From: Dipteris shenzhenensis
Taxonomy: Eukaryota; Polypodiophyta; Polypodiopsida; Gleicheniales
Length of the DNA: 64,000 nt
Strand: one strand, 5' to 3'
Assembly: GCA_047967505.1 (NCBI GenBank)
Contig: CM106539.1
The notes under the pieces were generated by a model. It had not been told where the DNA came from and did no database searches. It saw only the letters and a program-made list of their open reading frames with translations. The position numbers and the translations under genes were made by a program. Of this stretch, positions 45,170 to 56,225 are shown in pieces; the stretch's first letter is position 1, and each line of letters begins with the position of its first letter.

Positions 45170-48100
45170 TAGCAACACACATAGGCACCCCTTTGCACTG
45201 CCTAGTCTCTCCTTAGTCCCTCAAAGGAATTCCAATCGTCCATAATTTTGTTCTCTCTTCCATTTAATTTGTTGTCGCCCTCGCTGATCTTCCTACATGC
45301 ATACAGCTGAAGATACTTTTCCCCACTCATGTTTATACATGTACACACCCAAGACACTCATCTTGTAGCTCACACCAAAGTAGGTACTCTAGATTAGTTT
45401 TAAAGTTGTCTTTTGTTTTGAGACGCCAAGCTTTTTCTCTACGCCCACCATGAGATGCTTTTTTAAAAACACCCCATGGAGAATTCTTCCCCCCACCTTA
45501 TGTATTCAGGACATAATTTCTAGGGGGAGGTATAAGACTCAAGGAGCATATATATGGAAACATGTAGACCTCCATAAACTTTTCCCCTCTTCCCTTGTGC
45601 AAACTTAAAAAACTTGGTCAAGAGACATAAAGCTCTTATAAGTTAAAGTAGCTCTTGAATTATAAAGGAAAAGCATATATTGACTAAGTCTATGAGTTTG
45701 ATTGCATGCTAATACCTAGGCGCTTCTTCTAATGATGATGATAAAAATTAGGCTCTACTATGTTAATCATCAATTAGGCCACATAGAAGCAATAAGTAAA
45801 GCTAGTTGCTCTACAAGAAATCTATGAGGAGCACTTGAAGGCCATACCAATGGGGTATTACTTGCCATAGAGCCATGGAAAACACATGAGAAGATCCTAG
45901 CATGCATACTTATTGGGATGATAGAATATGCATGCTCCCTCCATGCTCCAAAGGACACATGCACTCTAATTATATACATCGAAGGTAAAATTAATTAATA
46001 AAAGTATGATATAAACAAGAGATTCTATGGTTTTCTTTGGTCTTTGAGAATATTGTGGGCCTTTCAAAAGGTGCAAATAAATTCAACAATACAATTCTTT
46101 TTCAAGGCGCAGCTCTGATGTGATCGAGGTTTGGTTGCACAAGTGGGAAGAAGCCTTCGCCATTTGTGAGATTAAATCCGATCTAAAGACATATGGATAC
46201 TTAGAGACATTGTTATATAGAGAAAAATTATCAAGGAATCTTCTACTTTATCTAAGAAAGATATTTCATTTTGAATACCTTAATTTGAACTCACTCACAA
46301 GGTTTCCAAACTCTTCATACCATAATGATATAGTTATGACTCCATGCATGCAATTATTAGAAGGGTTTTTTTATACTTTGCACATTTTTAAATAGAATTA
46401 AGCTTAAGGGATTTTAAAATGGAATTTCAGCAAGGATTTAAAACATTTGGTTTAAAATGGCAATTTAAATCAATTTAATCAATTTTAAAAAATACAAATT
46501 ATGAAAAAAATGCCCAATCAAGGATTATTTTCCTTAGTGATTAGCGGATCGGCCAATCCCCATCATAGCATTGTTTTCTTTACCATGTGATAAATAATAC
46601 TTTAAGTAGCATATTCTTTCTCAACTAATTAGCATATGTTGGCTATAAAAGTTTATATTTATTATGATTTGTCATTTAGATTGATTTCATTAGTTTAAGC
46701 ATATTTTAAAAATGTAGTATAAACATCCTTAGATTTTGGTCACTTGAACACACATACGATGTAGGGTTTCTATCCCTTGGACTTTCACATAATAAAATAA
46801 GATTATGGAAAAATAACTAGGTATTTTATATTGGTCACTTGAAAACACATGTAACATAGGGCTTTTACACATAACTTATCCCCTAGCCTTTTACATCCTT
46901 ATAGTTGGTAGCCTTTAATTATCAAACATCAAATGCTATGCAATATTGTGTACTACTTTATTTAGAAATTCCATCAAAGGCCTCCAATTTCTAAATAATA
47001 CATAACTATTCCACAAGATGACTAGTGCATTGGATATGACACAAATAGCAATAAACCATAATAAACCATGTTATAATTCTATGTTGTAGTGCTTTGCAAC
47101 ACTGTCCACTTGTACACTTTGAAAAATTACTATGATCTTGCTGGTTTGCCATTGCTGTGTCATGGTAATATGTGGCACTTGGAATTCGAAGGAGTTATTA
47201 GCATCGACACGATAACATTCCTAGGTGTTGTAGCATAATGCTTGATAAGTGCTATTAGCGTTTAGTATTTAGCAATTACTCCAACATTCATATCATTTGC
47301 AATTGCTATGTGGAAAGAGTATAGCACTTGTTATGTAGTGGTTACTAATGGTATAACATCAAGTAGCACTTTTGAAGTGATTAGCAGTCTTGGTATCTCC
47401 TTGGTATAGAGTTGGTATGCTATAAATGTAGACATGACACATCATTTTGCAATGCTATATAACACCTATCACTTTTACACTTTAAAATACTAATAGTATG
47501 ATTTTGGTTGTCATTACTATGTTAAAATAATATGTGGCACTTGGAATTCTAAGTAGCAATTAGCAATCAAATATCAATGCTATGTACTAACATTCTATAA
47601 AAGTTTGATGAAACAATTAGCAATCAAATATCAATGCTATGTACTAATATCCTATAAAAGTTTTATGAAACAATAAGACAGCATAGTGGTTAAGATTGCC
47701 ATAATATGAAATAAACAGATCTCATGTATCATTATTCTTTGAAATAAGACTGCAAGATGAGGTACATTGTAGTAACCATCTACTACATAGCATTGCTAAT
47801 TATGAATAGTAGTAGCTAGTACTATTAGTGAATAAACTAAAGAAAATTAATAGAACTTCCTTTTGAATACATGTATCAGTCCTCCTTCATAGTGTGGTGA
47901 TGGTAATTGCTACATATTATTACGATTTCAACTTTTAGTAGTGTTAATTGCCACACTATAATTCTTTTTTGTGCCGTAGTAGTACATAGCAGCCTTGTAT
48001 CATTGCTACATGCTACTAAGAAGGCTAGTTACTATGACATATTAGTATTATACTAGCGCCACATGACAAAGAGCGCTACAACATAGTACTTGCACAATTA

Positions 48101-49400
48101 GAATATTGCAATAGCTAACTACTACATAATACTGTTTAATGATGATCATTAATTCCTATGTCCCAATATATTTTTTTGCATGACACTAATACAATCTGAG
48201 TACAATACTGGGTTAAGGCAGCATTAGGTGTAGCCAATTATGAAACTACTTCTAGGAATTAGTGAAGAGGTGCAAAGGGGATATCATGAGATGGGTTTTA
48301 GGATAAGGTCCCATGTGGGACAAATAGCACCAAGTATAGGGCCATTTGGTAAGTGCTGGGTATAGGCCCGAGAGGTCTAGAAGGTGGGAAGAGAGAAAAT
48401 AAAAAGAGGATTGTCTCATGTAAGATGCTGGGAACTCTCTCAATTATATGGCCATTTAGCAAGTGTTGGTTATAGGAGAGAGGTCTAGAGAGAACTCCAA
48501 GGTGGGAGGAGAGAACAAAAGAGAAGACTATCTCATGTAAGGTGCTAGGAACTCTCTAAAGCTCATGGCTAGGTGGTTTTGAAGTAGTGAGCCCTCTTTG
48601 TTAGATTATGTGAAATCGGTATCACAGCTAGTACAAATGTTTGCTATAGCTCATAAGATATTTACTATACTTTACTGAAATCTTTTGTAGCTCACAATGC
48701 TTCTACAATATGGTCTTATACTTTGCCAATACATAAACTCCTCCTGATCGAACAAAGGTGTTTGATTTTTGGATGATACTATCAAGTAGGATGTATAAGT
48801 CTACTAGAAAAAAGGTGCATTGGGAAATACTATGGGGGATGACTTCATATGATTATGTGCTCTAACAATAATCCCATTTCTTCCTTTAGGCTTGCATCTC
48901 ATATAGCTTTATTTAAGCAAAAAATGAAAATCATCTATTTTTCCAAAGCTACGTACAATGTCACATGCAACTAACTTACTCTTCACCTAATAGTAAATAT
49001 ATGCTAATTATTCAATTAGTATCTAAGTGCGAGTGGATTCCAACCGACAAAAGCGAGCCCACCACTAGCACCAAATACTGTTTTGAACTTACAAGTACAA
49101 ATTTCTTTGTAGCTTTGTTTATCCTCCTCCTTATGATTTTTGTCTTTCCAAAGACTCTATAGTATTCTAGGAATCTCAATTTTGTGAATAGTATGAGCAC
49201 AGCGCTGGTTTATATAACATTAACACCACCGAGCAGTGTAGCTAAACACCAACTGATGTAGTTAATTATACTGCTCGGTGTAGTGAAATACCACTCGGTG
49301 TATATAACATCGAGTGGTCTAATGGATTACCATGCGGTGTTTTGTCGAAATATCGAGCGGTGTACGAATATACCACTCAAGAACCGGCTGGAGCTGGTCC
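45170..49400. other. AT-rich intergenic DNA with local duplications
   Basis: No gene is recognised. A segment ending TAATATGTGGCACTTGGAAT recurs with about 100 bp of similarity at 47085-47190 and 47445-47550. A 57-bp tandem duplication (ATTAGCAATCAAATATCAAT...) is at 47559-47672. A unit of about 110 bp (GGCCATTTGGTAAGTGCTGG...) is duplicated at 48339-48566. Short ACCGAGCAGTGTA-like motifs cluster at 49225-49375. Confidence 0.5.
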
Positions 49401-49499
49401 TAGTTAAAATTCACTACTAGAGCATTTTAAAATGCCCTAGGGTTAATTTAAAAACGTTCAAAACACTTTAATACGACATTTTAAAAATAACGTTTTAAT

Positions 49500-49896
49500 A
49501 TCACCGCAAATCCCTACTCATGATTCAATTGGCATAGAGTGTGATCAACACAAATGGTACACATTAAGGTGTGCATGTAAGAAATATGAGCGATCAATAC
49601 AAGCAGAGTAGTGAGACTGCACATTACGCTAAAATGTAAATCTAGGATTATCTGGCATGATCTATCTCCATAAATCAAAAGCTTGCAAAACCTTGATCAT
49701 ATTTGGCCACTCTTTTTTCTTTCCCTACAACATATGAGAACAATGTGAGGAATTATCTTCGGGGCTAGGAAAGTTAGTGAAATCCCCTATGAGAAAGACA
49801 TGTGTAACCTTTTGGGTCATATTGGATGGATTGCAACACTCAGCTCTAGGAAATAGAATATGTGATGCATACACAATAGCAAAGTCGTAGACCTCC
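49500..49896 (-). pseudogene. LINE-type endonuclease relic
   Basis: One minus-strand frame, with about five stops, reads VYDFAIVYASHILFPRAE, VTHVFLIGDFTNFPSPEDN, GKKKEWPNMIKVLQAFDLWR, MPDNPRFTF and QSHYSACIDRSYF. It ends near SHSMPIES. The order GDF...W...L.L.D.WR...P...FT...S..IDR...SHS matches the C-terminal half of the APE-type endonuclease of plant L1-like LINEs (catalytic GDFN, here GDFT; S.IDR; SDH, here SHS). The reverse transcriptase was not found downstream at lower coordinates. Confidence 0.6.
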
Positions 49897-51945
49897 TTAT
49901 AAAAAAGACACTACACTACTAGCCATAAATCGTGTGGGTCATTATAAGCCACACATGGCTACAATCCATGTTTCAATATGATCATGAGAGTCTCATCTAC
50001 TAGGATTAAAAAATATGATATCCCAAGAATACACCATGCTTGCTAGCAAAGGGGGGTTGATTATTCTTGGGGAAGGACAGATGGTTTGGCCTCGAGCTAC
50101 GATGAGGCCAAGGCCCAAAAGACATCTATTGGATTGTTTTACCAGATTGTTTGCCCTCAAGCTATGATGAGGCCAAAAAGCTTTTTGGAGGCCGATTTAC
50201 TCTCTTCCTACAATTGATCCTCAAACTACAAGGCTTTACACAAGGGGATGCACACTGAGCAATGAAGACAATTAGTGGAAGGGAATGCAAGTGACCCCAA
50301 CTAGCACATTTGGGATTCCAATTGAGGGAATTGAATGGCAGCTGAGACAACACCCCATGGGTAGTCATCATTAAAATATCCATCATCTCATGAACACTCG
50401 AGTCTTGCAAATCGAGAAGCTCCCCGATCTGAATCAAGGAAATTAGCACCTCCTTCTTAACTGGAAAAGGATGCAACCAAAAACCCATTCACCAGATGGA
50501 AGGACGTGGTGCCACAATTATCAAACATCCAACATGGAGTGGACTACGTTGTATTGTTTGTTGTTCACTGAAATCAGTGAATATCCCTAAAATATTCGTT
50601 GACCTCTGCTCCACACATTATAAGTATCCCTTGCAAGCTTCTTGCAAACCAGAGGCTTCTGGTCACTTAGCTAGCTCTGTACCTCTCCATTATCTCTGAA
50701 TTCCTTGCTTGATCTTGCTGTTGCAGCTATTAGTGGCTGGTTCTGTCCTTGGCCACAGATGGCTCTATCAAATTCCCTCATTTCGATCGTCTTTTACTCA
50801 CTATCTGCTCTCTTCGTCTTGGTATCGTAGCTTCCACATGTTTTTGCTCATAGTCACAAAAGCACAGCCTGCATCGAGCTTCTCAATGCCTTCCCTTGGT
50901 TGAGTAGCTATCAGCCTTAGGCCAACAGCGAGACCCTACGACTCAGTAAATCCTCATTGATGATCACCATGACTGGACTTCTGTAAAAAAAGGGAAAATT
51001 TGGTGGGGACGATAAAGTTTTTTGTTGCTGGATGCTTCGGATTATCTGTATCCCTACTGAGAAAATTTGTGGGAATCATCGGGGACACGGACGGTATTAA
51101 TAGATAGTGCCAGGCTTGAAGTCTTGACCAAACGACTTCCAATGGCAATCACCACATTCTGCTTCCATTCTTGGGTACATGAATGACAATGTTTTCCTTA
51201 CAATTGGCTCCTTCAGTCTTACAATTGGCTCCTTCAGTCTTACAGTCCACGAGCGTCTATCCCCCAGTGGGCAGAAGTCGCGAATGGGACCTCAAACGAG
51301 GTACCCTGAATCGAACCTTCTCAACCTTGGGCTAAGTGTTCTCCAAAGAACGATTCCAGCCTCGCACTTTGCAGGTTGCGAGGGAGTATTATGGACTACA
51401 CAAAAGGATGGCACTAAAAATGCTATCAGCTTTTGAGGGAACAAGAATGGATCCTTGGCTTTTAAACGCTTGGATTCTACTTGGGAATGCATTTCTGAAC
51501 ACAGCTTTCAGAGGAAAGAGAATGGATCCTTGGATTTTCAATGCTTGGAATATACTAGGGAATGCATTTGTGAGCATGTGGTTCTGAACATAGCATCAAT
51601 AGCAATCATGACAGCGATAGTCCTACAGAAGGTAAAGGGAGGATTGGAAGGCACGAGGATTGTAAGTCTGTGATGTAGAGAAACGGTCGATGATGCTCGA
51701 GGATATTGAGGATACCACTATTTTGAACAAAAAAAATGCCAATCATGATGTGCTTAACTTCTGTCATGCTGACTATGGGTGAGCTCTGGCGGTGAAGTCT
51801 GTTGCATGCATCCTATAGTAGCGGTGGCTAAGAAACATGCTCGTGCAGAGAAAGGAGTTAAGAGATGAAGGTACTTTCTCCTTGGAGATTCTCAGGACTC
51901 GTTGATGAAGGTACTTTTTCCTTGGAGATCCTCAGGACTCGTCGA
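49897..51945. other. Unassigned DNA, possibly more LINE sequence
   Basis: No confident gene. Tandem duplications: a 20-bp unit CTTACAATTGGCTCCTTCAG at 51199-51240; a unit of about 85 bp with GAATGGATCCTTGG at 51445-51590; a 40-bp unit GATGAAGGTACTTTYTCCTT... at 51866-51945. A repeated ACGATGAGGCCAA lies near 50099 and 50163. Confidence 0.45.
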
Positions 51946-52724
51946 TGAATGAGAAGACTGATGCAACGCGTGAAGATGAATCTCGTGTAAGGGAAGATCC
52001 GATTACCAAGAAGCTTCCATCTGGTGAGGGGTCGGCGAAGGCCAAGGAGGCTGGTTCATACGTTGATGCTTTGGCCGGTGGTCCGTAGGGAGGCTTTACT
52101 CCTCTGTCCGTTGTGGAGGTCGGTGTTTTGCTTAAGCACGAGTTGGACTGGAGAGCCAAGGAAGAGGAAACTAAGGGGCTAGTGGAGAATGTCAATTGTT
52201 AGGTCTCAATCGACATGGTTAAGCCTGAGCGCCTATTGAGGGGGGGCGTCTATCTGTTTTTCACTTGGAGGCTTCCTCTCTTGGGTGAGCTCAATGAATT
52301 CCTTTGCTCAAGTGTGAGATTCTTGCGTCTGAGTTTTCAACAAGATTTGTGGGGAAGGGGTTTTTTCTTGTGCGTTGCATGTTTAAGGAAACTCATAATC
52401 TTACCTGCTCAACCCCAAGCCTCTCCAAAGCTTGCTCAAGAAAATCAGCAGCCATATTCGATGGCTTCTCGTCAAATGGATGACCAATGTAGAATTTGAC
52501 CACTCTATCATTTTTTATGTGTTTTCATTTTCTCTAAAAATATTTGTTTTATCAAGAGCTAGATTGTAGAGGCTTCATCGCATGAAGGTTGCCAAAAGAG
52601 ATCCAAGGAACATAATCCTACAACTTCACATAAATAGATTAGAGACAAAGGCTTGATTCAAGCAAGATGTTGTAGTTCACACCAACCTATTGCTCAAGCA
52701 ATAGATTTTATCCATGTCTTGTTT

Positions 52725-53446
52725 CATGAAACTTGTTGCTTAAAAGCAATGTTAACGCCTTGAGTGAAACTGAACTTGTTGAGATTAAATTAATAAATCT
52801 CTTGATTCTAGCAAGAGGTTGTATTGCACTTGCAATTCCAAGACCTTGTAAGAGAACAAGACTTGAAGAGGATGTTGTTGAATCAGCTCTTAGGCAATTG
52901 TTCAAGAAGGCAAAACTTTCAGAATTTGATGGTGAAAAGAAGATTGGAGAAGATCTTGAAGCTTGGCTCGAAGAGCTTGAAGATTTCTTCACCCTATGAG
53001 AATTTGACGAGGTCGGAAAGGCAAAGATTGCATCTCTTCAACTCCGTGGAGTCGCAAAGTTATGGTGGAAGTCTCATCTACAGGTTAGAGAAAAACCAAG
53101 TGAACCTATCACTTGGGCGGAATTTCGAGTTGCAGCTGAAAAGAGGTATTGCTCGCCTCACTATTACATGGAGAAAAAAATAGGATCTTTTATACATGAT
53201 GAAAGGGACTGGATCCAAGGACTTCTTGGATGCTCTGGCCAAGGCAGAAATTTCAAAAAATTAGAAGCATACAATGAATGGAAAGAGACAAAGACAAAGA
53301 TGATTCCAACAGGTCATCCTTTTCCAAGAGTTCAGAGTTCAAATATTTCCCAACAAAGATCAGAATTTTCTAGTGCCAATAAATTTCAAGGATGGAGGGA
53401 ACAACAAGATGGTAGAAATCTTAGAAATTGTGACGCCAAAAATTGA
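52725..53446 (+). pseudogene. Retrotransposon gag relic (Ty3/gypsy-like)
   Basis: After a leader, the plus-strand frame reads KKAKLSEFDGEKKIGEDLEA and WLEELEDFF. A stop and frameshift lead into KAKIASLQLRGVAKLWWKSH, EPITWAEFRVAAEKRYCSPH and Gln/Ser-rich sequence to a stop at 53446. The blocks W...E.FF..., L.G.A..WW and TW..F.......F are those of the Retrotrans_gag capsid domain. Protease and reverse transcriptase are absent downstream, so this is a truncated or gag-only element. Confidence 0.65.
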
Positions 53447-53449
53447 TAT

Positions 53450-54250
53450 TTTTAATTTGGCATTGGTATTGTTTTTCTCTATGTTTGATAAGAGTTTGAG
53501 TATCAAGTGATAGCCTAGCGGCTCTCACTCATTTCTATCTTCTATGATATTGTATGGGATTGAGAGGATGAGTGGAATGGCTCATTGTAAATACCATAGG
53601 TATGAATTATAAATACCTTGGTATGGGGTGAGAGTTATTTGTGTATGGGATATTATGAGTTTTTTAGAAAATAGGAAGAGTGAGTCATATAAAGAGGTGG
53701 GCTCATGTCCATGTGTTCCAGTAATATAAGAGAGGCCACATGCCAAGCGTGTGGAAGGCATGTGGAGGAGTGTGAAGTCAAGAGGAATCCTTCTAGAACT
53801 CCTATGTGGAATAAGGAGGATGTAGACATGTGGAAAAGAGAGGGTCCCTATGGGCTCCATGTGAGGAGACTCTTGACTTTCTTAATATTTTAAGAGTCTT
53901 GAGCATCTTGTGATGGGACACATGGCAAGAGTAGCCAAAAAGGACATGGATGGTGACATACGTGCTTATGTGATTGATGGGGAAAGGAATCTACAGGTAG
54001 CAATTGTAAATGGGTAAAGGAGGGTAACAAAATCTCTATAAAAGGAGCCCTCCTCTCCCTTGTCCATCAATCTCTTCCACCATTAGGCCTCATGTTGCTG
54101 TAGCTCTAGTCTCCCCAAGCCTCTTCCATGAGCCTTCTCTCCCTCTTGTAGATATTCTCTTATGTAGACTCTTGAGTCCATCTCTCTCTAGTTTATTCTC
54201 TCTCTATGAGTAGTCTTGGAGCTTCCGCTCCTTCTTGTATGTATGAAACC
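53450..54250 (+). repeat. LTR-like dispersed repeat, copy 2
   Basis: Same orientation and block order as 15095-15640, with an extra segment of about 150 bp after ATCAAGTGATAG. It has a TATA box CTCTATAAAAGGAGC at about 54035-54049. It directly follows the gag relic. Confidence 0.6.
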
Positions 54251-54540
54251 TCTTCTTCTCCCTTGTGTTTGTAGTGTTGAAGTGGATTCTCACTCTATTT
54301 GTAATGAAGGTCACTTCAGGTTCTCTCTCTCTTGAGTGTCTCGTCCCTTTTCTCTTTCAAAGCCTTGAAAGTTCTTTCTATTCGGCCGCTCACTGTGTAC
54401 ACATGGTCCATTTGTTTCCCGAGCCACCATGCAAACTTCTTCCCCTCTTCTAAGCGAAATCTATGAGGGGTGGATCGTTGATGAAGGTGGAGTCTTGAGG
54501 GAGCATCCTGCTCAGGCGAAATTAGCCTGGGTGGAGGGTA

Positions 54541-55075
54541 GTTTTCATGATAGTTTGACCCCCTGTTAGTATTTTGCTCATAACTTTTTGCTCGATAGTC
54601 CGATTGTAACAAAATTTATATCAGCGCGAACTCTCTTCAAGACGCATGTTTATATGTAATCAGATCTTGAATCAGATACTGCTGCAAAAAGTTATGAGTC
54701 TCTGTGTCTGACAGTCTATTTTCATGATAGTTTTTACCCCCGTCTAGTAAAGTGTCCATAACTTTTTGGCCACTTCTTTGTTTCGTACGAAACATATATC
54801 AGCGTGAAGTCTCTCTAAGATGCATGTCTCTATGTGCTTAGATCTTGAATCAGATACTACTACAAAATGTTATGAGTCTCTGTGTTTGATAGTCTATTTT
54901 CATGATAGTTTTTACCCCCTTCCAGTAAACTGTCCATATCTCTTCAACCGTCTGTCTGTTTTCAATGAAACTTATATCAGTGCGAAGCCTATCTCAAGCC
55001 ATCTCTTTGTGTTCTTGAATCTCTGATATCATGTCTCTACTGAAAGTTATAGGCCTCTGTGTCTAATACAGTTTG
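54541..55075 (+). repeat. Three tandem copies of a 178-bp unit
   Basis: TTTTCATGATAGTTTTTACC starts units at 54542, 54719 and 54897. Each contains TATATCAGYGYGAA, TCTTGAATCAGATACT and GTTATGAGTCTCTGTGT. The third unit is the most diverged. Confidence 0.9.
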
Positions 55076-56225
55076 TAGAGTGTTTTGAGCTAAGTGTAAA
55101 GGTGTCTATGAAGGAGGTGCCATGTTTCCTCAGAATCTACCCATCCAACCTAATCAGCCCCTTCAAACTCCTCGATATATATCAGTTCATGTCATGTTGA
55201 GCCGCAAGATCTTCTTTCAACAACGTATCGCTCTTCTCTTTGGTGCAGACCGGCTCGCTAAGATTATGGCCTCTGCTGATCCTTTCCTTCTTCCTATGCT
55301 TGATTACAACATCACTTGGGATGTTACCATCTTCATTCTCATATGAGGGAGGAAAGTATGGTGTGGTATCTTGGCATAAAAGCTTTTTTCTAATGTCCCA
55401 TTCTCAATGATAAATATCTTTGGCTATCAGTTCGAAAGCAGTAGGAAGTGAAGAGGTGCATGAAGTTTATTACCCCCAACTTCATGTCACATCTTTTGGT
55501 GGAGACGCCGAGTACGTTTGGTATTGGATTCATCCCACCTTACTAAACGGTCTCGGGTGTACTTGATTGCATGTTATGCCTAGAAGAGGCATGTGTTTTG
55601 ATGAGATAAAGAAGATGCCTGGAAGAACTCCGTTAGAAGAGATTGCAACCTGTTTAAGAGAACTTGAAGATTGTGAAGGTGATGCTCAAGCTATTCGTAC
55701 AGTCACCTTGATCATATCCTTTATGTTTGCACTGTTGAATATGTTGGTGAATCAACAATGCCAGCAGCAGGCACAATGATAGATTGGGGATTGTTCCATG
55801 CACTGGCAGCTTGGTGTGAAGAAGAGTTGAGTCTTTGGGTAGTTTTCGACTATAACAGTGGAGTGGTGCTTCTTAATGCTTTCAACTTCTTTTGCTATGC
55901 AAATGATGAAAGCATATTTCAGAAGCTTCGAGATTGAGAATGAGAGTGCGAGTGAGAGCGAGATTCTTCTTTCATCTATGATTGTATCATCTTGAGAGAG
56001 AGTGAGATTCATTGAAACACCTTGCTGTGAGTGAGAGTGAGAAATCTGATGCGAGTGAGAATAGCTTGGGGGTGGTCGGGTGGTTCGAGCTCCGTACATG
56101 GAGTATTGTGACTCCAAGATTCATTATAAATGATTTTGATTCAACATAAATTCTCCTTCTATTGTATCTCAGTTTTCTCCTTCTCTTTATAGAATCAATC
56201 TTGATTTCAAGGTTTGGAGCATCTC
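55076..56225. other. Unassigned DNA between retroelement and satellite
   Basis: A 74-codon frame (55122-55346) and a 70-codon frame (55567-55779, RTPLEEIATCLRELEDCEGD-like) are open but match no family I recognise. They may be leader or gag remnants of the neighbouring retroelement. Confidence 0.35.
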
